DNA of 64,000 nt, taken from the NCBI RefSeq assembly GCF_041154485.1, contig NZ_AP028669.1, positions 1,426,001 through 1,490,000 on the forward strand, written 5' to 3'. The DNA comes from Variovorax sp. V93. Lineage in GTDB: Bacteria; Pseudomonadota; Gammaproteobacteria; Burkholderiales; Burkholderiaceae_C. This document shows positions 8,792 through 15,079 of the stretch, piece by piece. Each line of letters starts with the position of its first letter. The first letter of the stretch is position 1. Below the pieces are notes generated by a model that worked only from the letters and a program-made list of their open reading frames with translations, was not told the origin of the DNA and did not search any database. The translations under genes were made by a program, and so were the position numbers.

Positions 8792-9293
8792 CAGCGGCGC
8801 GCACGAGGCCGCCACTTCGCCCCTCAGCGCGCTGCCACTGCCTACCGATGCGCAGATCGCCGCGGGCAACTTCCAGATGGGGCATGTGACCATTGCAGGC
8901 CTCGACGTCACCATCGAATGGCCCCAGGGCTCGACGCGCAAGGGCGTCAGCAAGGACGGCACACCCTGGCAGCGCCAGATGAGCGCGCACTACGGCTATG
9001 TGCTGCGCACCGAAGGCGCAGACGGGGAGCACGTCGACGTCTACATCGGCCCGCACCATCGATCGCTCCGGGCCTTCATCGTGGACCAGGTGGACGCAAA
9101 AGGGCGCTTCGACGAACACAAGCTGCTGCTCGGATACGCGGGTCGCGAGGAGGCCAAGGCGGCCTATGCCAAACACTTTCCGGCAGGCTTTCGCGTCGGC
9201 CCGATCAAGGAAATGACGATCGCACGACTGCGCGACTGGTTGAAGGAGGGAGACCTGCGGAAACCGATCAATCGGCTCACCAAGGCCAGCTGA
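8778..9293 (+). CDS. InPase-domain phage protein (polyvalent-protein type)
   Basis: This is a 171-aa protein whose ATG overlaps the end of the upstream gene by 14 bases. After a short leader it has a domain with the pattern of the phage inorganic-pyrophosphatase-like (InPase) module: AHYGYVLRTEGADGEHVDVYIGP, then VDQVDAKGRFDEHKLLLGY and EEAKAAYAKHFPAGF. Such domains occur in polyvalent proteins injected with phage or plasmid DNA. Here it stands as a separate gene directly after the ejection-type genes. Pyrophosphate hydrolysis is the family expectation and is not demonstrated. Confidence 0.65.
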   Translation: MSNVDSGAHEAATSPLSALPLPTDAQIAAGNFQMGHVTIAGLDVTIEWPQGSTRKGVSKDGTPWQRQMSAHYGYVLRTEGADGEHVDVYIGPHHRSLRAFIVDQVDAKGRFDEHKLLLGYAGREEAKAAYAKHFPAGFRVGPIKEMTIARLRDWLKEGDLRKPINRLTKAS

Positions 9294-9302
9294 CGAGAGA
9301 GG

Positions 9303-9482
9303 TCAGCGGAAGGAAACTAGGACGAATCCGGCAACGCAGATCACGAAGATGGCGACGCCGGCGAGGCCGTAGACCGACATGAGCCAGCCCTTCCAGTCGT
9401 CCTTCGATTCAAGCCGCCGCTCCTCCGCTTCAAGGAGTCGCTTGACGTCCTCGCCGGTGAAGTTCTTGGGGTCCTTGGCCAT
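9303..9482 (-). CDS. Small single-span membrane protein, 59 aa
   Basis: A short leftward gene read by hand encodes a charged N-terminus (MAKDPKNFTGEDVKRLLEAEE) and one C-terminal transmembrane helix (residues about 39-56, VYGLAGVAIFVICVAGFVLV). It starts 20 bases after the stop of the Arc-like repressor gene on the same strand, so both could share an mRNA. No clear Shine-Dalgarno sequence is present. Its role is unknown; small membrane proteins expressed with a repressor in lysogens often act in superinfection exclusion, but nothing here proves that. Confidence 0.5.
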   Translation of the reverse strand: MAKDPKNFTGEDVKRLLEAEERRLESKDDWKGWLMSVYGLAGVAIFVICVAGFVLVSFR

Positions 9483-9502
9483 GGACGGAATGTATCAGGG
9501 CT

Positions 9503-10174
9503 TCACTTCGGAGAACGCTTCCGAGTTCTGGCCGCTGACTTGGCTTCGGCCGCGCTGTTTCGCTCGCTCGCCACTTCAGTGATCAGTGAGTGGCCACCGG
9601 CTCGGAACAACTCCGCCAGCGTCGCCGCTTCCTTCGCTCGTCGAGAACTGGATTCCATATCTGGCGTGATGATGTGCGTATGCATTTCTGAAGGGTTGAA
9701 GTTCCCTGCGCGTTTGATGCCCGCCAGCAACTGGTGGATCTCAGCCCAGGAGATCGGATAGCCCGCCGTGTCGAGAAGGATGTAGAGCATCGTGGTGCGC
9801 TTCCAAGCTTCGGTGCGCATCTCTTCTGACTCCACCTGGAGTTTTGCATTGGCACTTCGTGCCTCATCTAGAGCCTCGCGCAACCGAGCCTCTGCCGGCG
9901 GGAGATCCGCCAGACTCGTCATCAACCGATCCCATGCCTCTGCTTCGAGAGTGCGCCCCGTTTTCTTTGCGGCTTTGCGAAGACGATCCAGCGTTTCTTC
10001 AGGAAATCGAAGGCCCGCCGTTCCATCCAGAGAGTCCTGCAGCCGCTGCACCAGTTCGGAGTTCATTGATCGGCTGTTGCTCTTTGCAGCGAGTGCGAGG
10101 CGTTCGCGCATGTCTCCAGGCAGCCTGACCATGAATTTCGCTGCGGCGTCGCTTGGGTACTTTTCTTGATCCAT
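9503..10174 (-). CDS. Arc/Mnt-like ribbon-helix-helix repressor with C-terminal extension
   Basis: This 223-aa protein starts at MDQEKYPSD; an alternative start nine codons upstream would begin inside the operator. Residues 13-48 (KFMVRLPGDMRERLALAAK...MNSELVQRL) form an Arc-family ribbon-helix-helix DNA-binding unit. Residues 55-88 (LRFPEETLDRLRKAAK...LEAEAWDRL) look like a second copy. A coiled coil (about 92-122) and a C-terminal domain of unknown type follow. The gene is divergent from a small RHH gene and an antirepressor across a palindromic operator, the layout of a phage immunity region. Base composition is lower in G+C than the surrounding genes. Confidence 0.75.
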   Translation of the reverse strand: MDQEKYPSDAAAKFMVRLPGDMRERLALAAKSNSRSMNSELVQRLQDSLDGTAGLRFPEETLDRLRKAAKKTGRTLEAEAWDRLMTSLADLPPAEARLREALDEARSANAKLQVESEEMRTEAWKRTTMLYILLDTAGYPISWAEIHQLLAGIKRAGNFNPSEMHTHIITPDMESSSRRAKEAATLAELFRAGGHSLITEVASERNSAAEAKSAARTRKRSPK

Positions 10175-10191
10175 TTTGTGATCGTACTGGC

Positions 10192-10220
10192 AAGTCGACA
10201 TCTTTTCGATGTGTCGACTT
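10192..10220. promoter_or_regulatory. Palindromic operator of the phage immunity region
   Basis: AAGTCGACA (10192-10200) and TGTCGACTT (10212-10220) form a perfect 9-bp inverted repeat. A related half-site, GACTCGACA, lies at 10233-10241. The element lies between two divergent ribbon-helix-helix genes and overlaps the -35 box of the rightward promoter, so it is the expected binding site for one or both. Confidence 0.7.
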
Positions 10221-10247
10221 GACACTAGTAGCGACTCGACATACATT
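10219..10247 (+). promoter_or_regulatory. Sigma-70-type promoter, rightward, for RHH gene and antirepressor
   Basis: A perfect -35 TTGACA (10219-10224) is followed after 17 bases by TACATT (10242-10247), matching the -10 consensus at four of six positions. The -35 box overlaps the right arm of the operator palindrome, so repressor binding should block polymerase. Confidence 0.65.
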
Positions 10248-10280
10248 TTGTTTGTCAATTCAACATGCGAAGGAACTGAA

Positions 10281-10460
10281 GTGGCAAGACAAAAGGTAGA
10301 CGCGTGGCGCGGGCAGGTCCGCATCCCACGCCCGTTGGCCGACTGGCTCCAGGCGAAGGCTGAAGCCAACTATCGGTCGTTGAATGCCGAGTTGGTCGAA
10401 ATGGCCCGGCGCGTGAAGGAACAGGAAGCTCTGGCGCAAGCCCAGGGAGCAACGCAATGA
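10281..10460 (+). CDS. Small Arc-like ribbon-helix-helix DNA-binding protein, 59 aa
   Basis: The start is a GTG preceded by GAAGGA about 7 bases upstream; the ATG at 10265 runs only four codons. The whole protein is one RHH unit (VDAWRGQVRIPRPLADWLQAKAEANYRSLNAELVEMARRV) with a short charged tail. It follows the operator/promoter and overlaps the antirepressor gene by 4 bases (ATGA). This is the position of Arc in P22 immI, where Arc limits antirepressor synthesis. The analogy is by gene order and fold. Confidence 0.7.
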   Translation: MARQKVDAWRGQVRIPRPLADWLQAKAEANYRSLNAELVEMARRVKEQEALAQAQGATQ

Positions 10461-11137
10461 GCGATGTCGTCACCATCGGGGCGGTGACGACCCCGGTCGT
10501 CAGCTACAAGGACCAGCGCGTCTGCACGACCCAGCAACTGGCTCAGTTCTACGGCTGCGACCCCGACAGCATTCAGAAGAACTTCGAACGCAATGCTTCG
10601 CGGTTCGAAGAAGGCAAGCACTTCTTCAAGATCATGGGGGCCGAGCTTCGACGATTCAAGAGCGACCAACCGACAGATAGTCGGTTAGTCCCGAAGCGCT
10701 CTCCGCATCTCATTCTGTGGGCCGAGCGGGGTGCCGCCCGTCACGCCAAGATGCTGTCCACCGACAAGGCCTGGGACGTGTTCGAGCAGTTGGAAGACAA
10801 CTACTTCGTTCGGGTCCGCACCCGTGCGCCCCTCGTTGACGGCGGCGAGCGTAGCAGCAAGCGCGACCGCCTCCCGCTGTACCACTTTGCCGTCGACACC
10901 GTTATCAAGCACCACCTGCCGTTCAGCAAGGCCTACGTGCTGATCAACCTGTTTGCAGGTACCCGCAGTTTCAAAGAAATGTCCAGGGGGCAGAGCGCCG
11001 AGGTCGCTGACTTCTGCGACCGTTTCGCGCTCGGCCAAGACACGCGCAACGACTGGCAGCGCATTACCGACAACCAGACCAAGTTGTACGGCACACCGCA
11101 GCAATTGGACATGGTTCAACGGCTGCTGCTGTCATGA
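10457..11137 (+). CDS. ORF6N-domain phage antirepressor
   Basis: This is a 226-aa protein with an N-terminal ORF6N-type domain. It includes VVSYKDQRVCTTQQLAQFYGC, then IQKNFERNASRFEEGKHFFK with LRRF, and WAERGAARHAKMLSTDKAWDVFEQLEDNYF. Such domains occur in KilA/Ant-type antirepressors. The C-terminal part (about residues 130-226) is probably the effector portion that binds its target repressor. It is cotranscribed with the small RHH gene from the operator-controlled promoter, so it should be silent in the lysogen and made on induction. The target repressor is not identifiable in the window. Confidence 0.75.
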   Translation: MSDVVTIGAVTTPVVSYKDQRVCTTQQLAQFYGCDPDSIQKNFERNASRFEEGKHFFKIMGAELRRFKSDQPTDSRLVPKRSPHLILWAERGAARHAKMLSTDKAWDVFEQLEDNYFVRVRTRAPLVDGGERSSKRDRLPLYHFAVDTVIKHHLPFSKAYVLINLFAGTRSFKEMSRGQSAEVADFCDRFALGQDTRNDWQRITDNQTKLYGTPQQLDMVQRLLLS

Positions 11138-11194
11138 CCCCAAAAGGCGAGGGTCAGAGATTTCTTCTGAAATTCAACCTAGCGCGATCTGCAT

Positions 11195-11273
11195 CGGGTT
11201 CCCCATACTGTCCTGAAGAACCCGGGAGCAGCAGAAAGAGCGAAGCCCTGAAGGCTGGCACCAACAGGGCTTC
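11195..11273 (+). other. Two consecutive hairpins in a phage intergenic region
   Basis: CGGGTTC (11195-11201) pairs with GAACCCG (11218-11224), and GAAGCCCTG (11242-11250) pairs with CAGGGCTTC (11265-11273). Both stems are perfect, with loops of 16 and 14 bases. No U-run follows, so these are not typical terminators. They may be a leader, small RNA or operator structure ahead of the S24-like gene. Confidence 0.4.
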
Positions 11274-11309
11274 TATGAAAAGCGAACCTCTTACAGAACG
11301 GATTTCAAC

Positions 11310-11660
11310 GTGAATAGTACCTCAACCCCTGGCGGCTCGCAAAGTGCTCTGCCTGCTGGATTGGACCTTTCCATCGTTCAATCGCCCCGTGCAGGCGTGG
11401 AACTGGTGCAGGTTCTCAGCTCGACCCTGCCGGGTGAGATCGAAGCAGGCGATCTGCTGCGCATCGACTTCGAGCAACGCTCATTCGCCAGTGATGGTCT
11501 CTACGTGCTGCGCGTGGGGGAGTGGACTGGCGTGCGCCGCATCAGCGATACCTTGGGCGGCCTGCGAATTCTCGACATCAATGAATGGCGGCCGCTTGGC
11601 GCAACGGTGACGATTCTCGGCCGCGTCGAGGCGGCTTTCACGTCGCGCCGCCTGCACTAG
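11310..11660 (+). CDS. Phage protein with S24/LexA C-terminal-like fold
   Basis: This 116-aa protein starts at GTG. Residues about 43-105 (IEAGDLLRIDF...SDGLYVLRVGEWTGVRRI...ILGRV) follow the pattern of the LexA/CI C-terminal peptidase domain. There is no helix-turn-helix. The usual catalytic Lys position appears to be Arg (GVRRI), and the Ser-Met motif is not clear, so it is probably not an active autoprotease. It may be a remnant of a CI-like repressor or a partner that titrates one. It lies downstream of the antirepressor and converges on the nuclease gene. Confidence 0.4.
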   Translation: MNSTSTPGGSQSALPAGLDLSIVQSPRAGVELVQVLSSTLPGEIEAGDLLRIDFEQRSFASDGLYVLRVGEWTGVRRISDTLGGLRILDINEWRPLGATVTILGRVEAAFTSRRLH

Positions 11661-11661
11661 C

Positions 11662-12201
11662 TCACTGGGCGTGTTCGCGTTGTGCCTTGCGCCAATCCCA
11701 CGGTGCCACGGGCTCAGCATCGCGCCACAAGCCAACGTGCTTGGCCTGTGCCTCGAACTCCGCGAACTCGTACTGCCCGCGCTCCTGCGGCGTCTGCTCG
11801 CGCGAGTAGGCGCGATACCACCAGGCCATGCCGACAGTGACCATGGCCAGGCCCGCGTCGAGCGTCTTGGGCCCGCGCGGCGCGGAGGCGGGCGCCACCA
11901 TAACCTTGCAGACGCTGCGACCGTAGCGGTCGGTCTTCGGGCAGTCGAGCACGGCTTCCTTCATGTAGACCAGGTCGGAAAGCGCCTCTTTCGCACGCTG
12001 GCCGAAGGGCTGGCGCTTCTCGGGCGCGTCGATGCCGTTGAAGCGCACCTTGATCTGTTCGTAGTCGCCCGCGGTGCCGCAGCGCGCGGTGATGGTGTCG
12101 CCATCGCTGACGCCGACCACGAGGCACGTGCGGGACTCCGCGCAGGCCATCAGCGGTAGCGCGGCAATGGCTGCCGCGCAGACAAGTACTTTGAGCTTCA
12201 A
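11662..12201 (-). CDS. Secreted thermonuclease-like (SNase-fold) protein
   Basis: I chose the TTG start at 12201. It follows the higA stop by 4 bases, has GAGG upstream, and yields a clean signal peptide (MKLKVLVCAAAIAALPLMACA). The mature domain has SNase motifs: VSDGDTITARC, IKVRFNGIDAPEKRQPFG (catalytic Arg and Glu region), DRYGRSVCKV (second Arg) and LDAGLAMVTVGMAWWY. It should degrade nucleic acid in the periplasm or outside the cell. It lies directly behind higA and may be cotranscribed with higBA. In a prophage this may be an accessory gene against incoming DNA, which is an inference. Confidence 0.75.
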   Translation of the reverse strand: MKLKVLVCAAAIAALPLMACAESRTCLVVGVSDGDTITARCGTAGDYEQIKVRFNGIDAPEKRQPFGQRAKEALSDLVYMKEAVLDCPKTDRYGRSVCKVMVAPASAPRGPKTLDAGLAMVTVGMAWWYRAYSREQTPQERGQYEFAEFEAQAKHVGLWRDAEPVAPWDWRKAQREHAQ

Positions 12202-12205
12202 GACC

Positions 12206-12559
12206 TCAAGCGCCCAGGGCAAAACGTTCGTCGTTGTGTGCCGCAACTTGCGTAGGCTCGCGCGGCTTCACTTCCTTGGCGATGACCTTGGCGACGGCCT
12301 TCTGCGCGACCTTGAAATCGTAGGTCGCCTGCATGTTGATCCAGCCTTGTGCATCAGCCTCTTCGCCGCCGAAATAGCGGGTAAGGCGCAGCGCCGTGTC
12401 GGGCGTGATGCCGCGGCGCTCGAGCACGATGTCATTGATGCGCGAAGCGGGCACATGCAGTGCCTTGGCCAGCGCGTTCGCCGTCATGCCGAGCGGCTTC
12501 AAATAGTCCTCACGAAGGACTTCGCCCGGGTGTACCGGACGCATTCCATTTTTGAACAT
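12206..12559 (-). CDS. higA: HigA-type antitoxin (XRE family)
   Basis: This 117-aa protein has MRPVHPGEVLREDYLKPLGM followed by a helix-turn-helix (TANALAKALHVPASRINDIVLERRGI) and the TPDTALRLTRYFG motif of HigA/VapI antitoxins. It is downstream of the toxin gene on the same strand, the reversed toxin-first order typical of higBA. A C-terminal extension (about residues 85-117) goes beyond the standard fold. It should neutralise HigB and repress the shared promoter through the palindrome at 12917-12941. Confidence 0.9.
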   Translation of the reverse strand: MFKNGMRPVHPGEVLREDYLKPLGMTANALAKALHVPASRINDIVLERRGITPDTALRLTRYFGGEEADAQGWINMQATYDFKVAQKAVAKVIAKEVKPREPTQVAAHNDERFALGA

Positions 12560-12632
12560 CGTCGTTCCTTACTGCTCGCTATCCAGCAAGCCTTACTGCC
12601 GGGAGAGAAACGCCACCCGGCGCAGCGTAGGC

Positions 12633-12902
12633 TCAGTGGGGGTCTTCTATCAAGACCTCATAAGGTCCTGACTCGCCCCACTTGAACGTCAGGCGCCATT
12701 GCTGGTTGATCCTGACGTGCCATGCATCGTCATAAAACTTCAGGTCGTTGCCCGGGGGCATTTTCAAGAAGGCCACCGAAGTCGCTGCGTCCAATTGCGT
12801 CAGCTTGCGAGTGGCAACGTCCTTGATATTGGCGAACCGAGCGTTCTTGCCCTTGGTGAAAAGCTCTTCGGTATCGGGGCAGGAGAAGGATTGGATCGCC
12901 AT
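12633..12902 (-). CDS. higB: HigB-type toxin (RelE superfamily mRNA interferase)
   Basis: This 89-aa basic protein has the HigB pattern: MAIQSFSCPDTEELFTKGKN, ATRKLTQLDAAT, then PGNDLKFYDDAWHVRINQQWRLTFKW and a C-terminal YEVLIEDPH. HigB toxins cleave mRNA on the ribosome. The gene is first in the operon, 73 bases ahead of higA, and is preceded by an AT-rich promoter with a perfect palindrome. It probably maintains the prophage or protects the lysogen from other phages. Confidence 0.9.
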   Translation of the reverse strand: MAIQSFSCPDTEELFTKGKNARFANIKDVATRKLTQLDAATSVAFLKMPPGNDLKFYDDAWHVRINQQWRLTFKWGESGPYEVLIEDPH

Positions 12903-12916
12903 GCCGCAATTATATA

Positions 12917-12941
12917 TTGTTTACCGGCAAACGGTAAACAA
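12917..12941. promoter_or_regulatory. HigA operator palindrome in the higBA promoter
   Basis: TTGTTTACCG (12917-12926) and CGGTAAACAA (12932-12941) are perfect 10-bp inverted arms around a 5-base spacer. On the minus strand a TATAAT-like -10 lies just downstream toward higB, placing the palindrome over the -35 region. This is the usual arrangement for HigA autorepression. Confidence 0.75.
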
Positions 12942-12965
12942 TCTGAAGGCAAGTTTTCGAGAGAA

Positions 12966-13211
12966 CTAGGTGAGAGAAAGCTCGGTACCGTCGGCACTGA
13001 CCATCACGCCTGGCGTGCCCTCGGAGATCTCGATCGGCACGCCCATGTGGACACTACAGTCGGAGTTTGGTCCGCCGAGGCCCGTGCGACGGGTCTCCGC
13101 GTATTCCCTGTGCTGGGCCGGCGTGAGGATGAACTTTTGAGGGTAGGCGTTGCCGTTCGCGCGCCAGTGCTTGATCAGCGCGTCGGTCATCGGGAGAAAA
13201 AGCGTTGCCAT
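12966..13211 (-). CDS. Phage hypothetical protein, 81 aa
   Basis: I do not recognise a family. The sequence begins MATLFLPMTDALIKHWRANG and continues through LTPAQHREYAETRR to a beta-rich end (GVPIEISEGTPGVMVSADGTELSLT). It is the last of four closely spaced leftward genes (13760, 13437, 13222, 12966) that could be one transcript starting near the LexA box at 14044-14063. It ends 25 bases before the higBA operator. No strong ribosome-binding site is present. Confidence 0.5.
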   Translation of the reverse strand: MATLFLPMTDALIKHWRANGNAYPQKFILTPAQHREYAETRRTGLGGPNSDCSVHMGVPIEISEGTPGVMVSADGTELSLT

Positions 13212-13221
13212 CGTCTTCGAC

Positions 13222-13440
13222 TCAGGCGGCGGCGCGCTCGCGCAGGATCTCGACAGGGCCGATGCCGCTGTAGATCGTCGCGTTGGTCTTCAGGCAGGTG
13301 ACGGTCCAGCGGTCACCGGGGGTCACCTTGTAGTCGCCGGGCGCCAGCGGCAGCTCTCGGTCTTCGTGCACCTGGCTGCCCAGCCACGACGGCATGCGCA
13401 GGATGGTGGCGGGCTCTGGGAAAAATTCAGTTTGGCTCAT
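13222..13440 (-). CDS. Phage hypothetical protein, 72 aa
   Basis: No family is recognised. It reads MSQTEFFPEPATILRMPSW, then LPLAPGDYKVTPGDRWTVTCLKTNATIYSGIGPVEILRE, a probable small all-beta fold. Its ATG overlaps the stop of the upstream gene at 13437 (ATGA), so it is translationally coupled within the leftward small-gene operon. Confidence 0.55.
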   Translation of the reverse strand: MSQTEFFPEPATILRMPSWLGSQVHEDRELPLAPGDYKVTPGDRWTVTCLKTNATIYSGIGPVEILRERAAA

Positions 13441-13751
13441 GCGTCATTGTCTCGCGCGGCCGGGCCCGTCTCTGCCTGGACCTCTTCGCTCTGTTCGCCG
13501 ATGCGCGACACGAGCCACGCCTGCAGCTGCTCTTCGGCCGGCGTCTTGGAACGCGACCTCCGCTGATAGGGCGCGTCCGCTGTGATGGGCTCGCCGCCGA
13601 CCAACCGGATCTCGCGCGAAGAGGGGATCGGCGGCACGCCGGGATAGCGCTCGGCCGCTTCTTCGATGGTCATTTTGAAGCTCGACGGATGCGGCCTCTT
13701 GCACCAGATGGTGGGCGGCATCATGAAGCTGAAATACTCGACCTCTTTCAT
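13437..13751 (-). CDS. Phage hypothetical protein, 104 aa
   Basis: I chose the start MKEVEYFSFMMPPTIW because it begins just downstream of the preceding gene's stop. The protein has a short N-terminal beta segment, a FKMTIEEAAERYPGVPPIPSSREIR stretch and a charged C-terminal helix (EEQLQAWLVSRIGEQSEEV). No family is recognised. It is second in the leftward operon that begins by the LexA box. Confidence 0.5.
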   Translation of the reverse strand: MKEVEYFSFMMPPTIWCKRPHPSSFKMTIEEAAERYPGVPPIPSSREIRLVGGEPITADAPYQRRSRSKTPAEEQLQAWLVSRIGEQSEEVQAETGPAARDNDA

Positions 13752-13759
13752 GGCCCACC

Positions 13760-14029
13760 TCACACCGGCCCATAGACCGCCCGGATGTGCTCGCCGGCAT
13801 TGCCATCGGACGGATCGCCGTAGCGGTCGCCGATCGCCGCGCACAGCTCGGCCACGCCGTAGGCGAAATCGATCTGCATCTGGTCCAGCCGGTCGCCAGG
13901 CTTGATGATGCCCAACTGGGCGGCCAGCACCGCAAACTGCGCCTCGGGATCGTGCACCGGGCACTGGGCCATCGGGTCGTGGTCGTTTTCCGAACGGTCC
14001 CCGGGGATTGAGGTCGATGGATCTGGCAT
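13760..14029 (-). CDS. Phage hypothetical protein, 89 aa, first gene beside the SOS box
   Basis: The ATG at 14029 has a GGGAG ribosome-binding site 7 bases upstream. The N-terminus is polar (MPDPSTSIPGDRSENDHDPM). The remainder is helical with a PGDRLDQMQIDFAYGVAELCAAIGDRYGD segment and no known motif. The LexA-type box lies only 15 bases before this start codon, so LexA binding should directly control this gene and the three small genes after it. Confidence 0.55.
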   Translation of the reverse strand: MPDPSTSIPGDRSENDHDPMAQCPVHDPEAQFAVLAAQLGIIKPGDRLDQMQIDFAYGVAELCAAIGDRYGDPSDGNAGEHIRAVYGPV

Positions 14030-14043
14030 GCTGGCTCCCAAAG

Positions 14044-14063
14044 TACTGTAAAGGCATACAGTA
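14044..14063. promoter_or_regulatory. LexA (SOS) box
   Basis: TACTGTAAAGGCATACAGTA is a perfect 7-bp inverted repeat containing CTGT-N8-ACAG, the LexA-box consensus of gamma- and betaproteobacteria. It lies in the divergent gap between the SRAP gene (start 14116) and the leftward small-gene operon (start 14029), so one site may control both directions. Confidence 0.8.
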
Positions 14064-14115
14064 TCGAACTGGGTAATCTACCCGTCAACCCGATCCCGAG
14101 CGCAGAATTCGGCCA

Positions 14116-14778
14116 ATGTGCAACCGTTACATCAGCCCCGATGACTACGAGATCGAGAGCTTCTGGCACGTCCACCAGAACAGTCCGCCGCGCTGGGTGA
14201 AGGCGGTCTATCCGCGCATGCAGGGACCGTTCATCCGCCGCGCCAAGGACGTGACGGACTACGAACGCGACCTGGTCACAGGGCAGTGGGGACTGATCCC
14301 CTGGTTCGCCAAGGAACCGAAGCTCAAGTACCCGACCAACAACGCCCGCAGCGAAGAGCTTGAGGCGAAGGCCAGCTACAAAGATCCGTGGAAGCGTGGC
14401 CAGCGCTGCATCATCCCGGCCACCGCCTTCGACGAGCCGAATTGGGAAACAGGGAAGAACGTGTGGTGGCAGTTCCGCCGTGCCGATGGCAAGCCCTGGG
14501 GCCTGGCGGGCCTATGGAACACGTGGACCGACAAGGCCACTGGCGAGGTCCACGAGAGCTACACCATGCTGACGATCAACGCGGATGCGCACCCGCTGAT
14601 GAGCCGCATGCACAAGCCCGATCCGAAGCTGGCGCCGGACAAGCAGGACAAGCGCTCGGTGATCCCGCTCGAGGTGCACGAGTTCGACCTCTGGCTGGCC
14701 GGCACCGTGGAAGAAGCGAAGAAGCTGCTGAAGCTGGCGCCGGTCGAGGTCTTCGACGCCGGCCCGATCGAGGCTTAG
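14116..14778 (+). CDS. SOS response-associated peptidase (SRAP, YedK/HMCES-like)
   Basis: This is a 220-aa SRAP-family protein that binds abasic sites in single-stranded DNA and crosslinks to them through Cys2. The sequence starts MCNRY with the essential Cys2 and includes GQWGLIPWF, NNARSEEL, RCIIPATAFDEPNW (conserved Glu) and ADAHPLMSRMHKP (conserved His). Length is typical. A consensus LexA box sits 53 bases upstream, consistent with SOS induction. The prophage location suggests protection or repair of phage DNA when SOS triggers lysis, which is an inference. Confidence 0.9.
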   Translation: MCNRYISPDDYEIESFWHVHQNSPPRWVKAVYPRMQGPFIRRAKDVTDYERDLVTGQWGLIPWFAKEPKLKYPTNNARSEELEAKASYKDPWKRGQRCIIPATAFDEPNWETGKNVWWQFRRADGKPWGLAGLWNTWTDKATGEVHESYTMLTINADAHPLMSRMHKPDPKLAPDKQDKRSVIPLEVHEFDLWLAGTVEEAKKLLKLAPVEVFDAGPIEA

Positions 14779-15014
14779 CCTTCGTCGTCGGCCGGAAACT
14801 CGAACCGCAGCGTGACGAAGGCCACCTCGGCCGCCCTGCGCGGGTCGCGGTCGGCGTTGAGCGGGTAGAGCGTCACGGTCAAGAGGTCCAGCCATTCGCG
14901 ATCGACGGCGCCGTCGCAGCGATCGTAGAACTCGCTCCGGAATTCATGCCACCACGCTTCCTGGTCGGTCAGGGCGGCGCCGGCGATCACGATGGGCTTG
15001 TCAGGCTTCCACAT
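14775..15014 (-). CDS. Phage hypothetical protein, 79 aa
   Basis: This leftward gene converges on SRAP and overlaps its end by 4 bases. The sequence MWKPDKPIVIAGAALTDQEAWWHEFRSEFYDRCDGAVDREWLDLLTVTLYPLN...FVTLRFEFPADDEG is acidic, with helices followed by a terminal beta strand. No family is recognised. The ribosome-binding site is weak. It is the last phage-side gene before the tRNA. Confidence 0.5.
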   Translation of the reverse strand: MWKPDKPIVIAGAALTDQEAWWHEFRSEFYDRCDGAVDREWLDLLTVTLYPLNADRDPRRAAEVAFVTLRFEFPADDEG

Positions 15015-15079
15015 GGATGCATGCTACTGCGGGCCATGGCATCCATGAAGCAGATGCATCAATCACTTTTGGAGGAAAA

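Noticed and set aside
10265..10279. ATG upstream of the small RHH gene as its start
   Set aside because: It opens a frame of only four codons ending in TGA; the GTG at 10281 has a ribosome-binding site and gives the full RHH domain.
11242..11273. Hairpin considered as a rho-independent terminator of the antirepressor
   Set aside because: It has a long 14-base loop and no U-rich tail, so it was listed only as a structural element.
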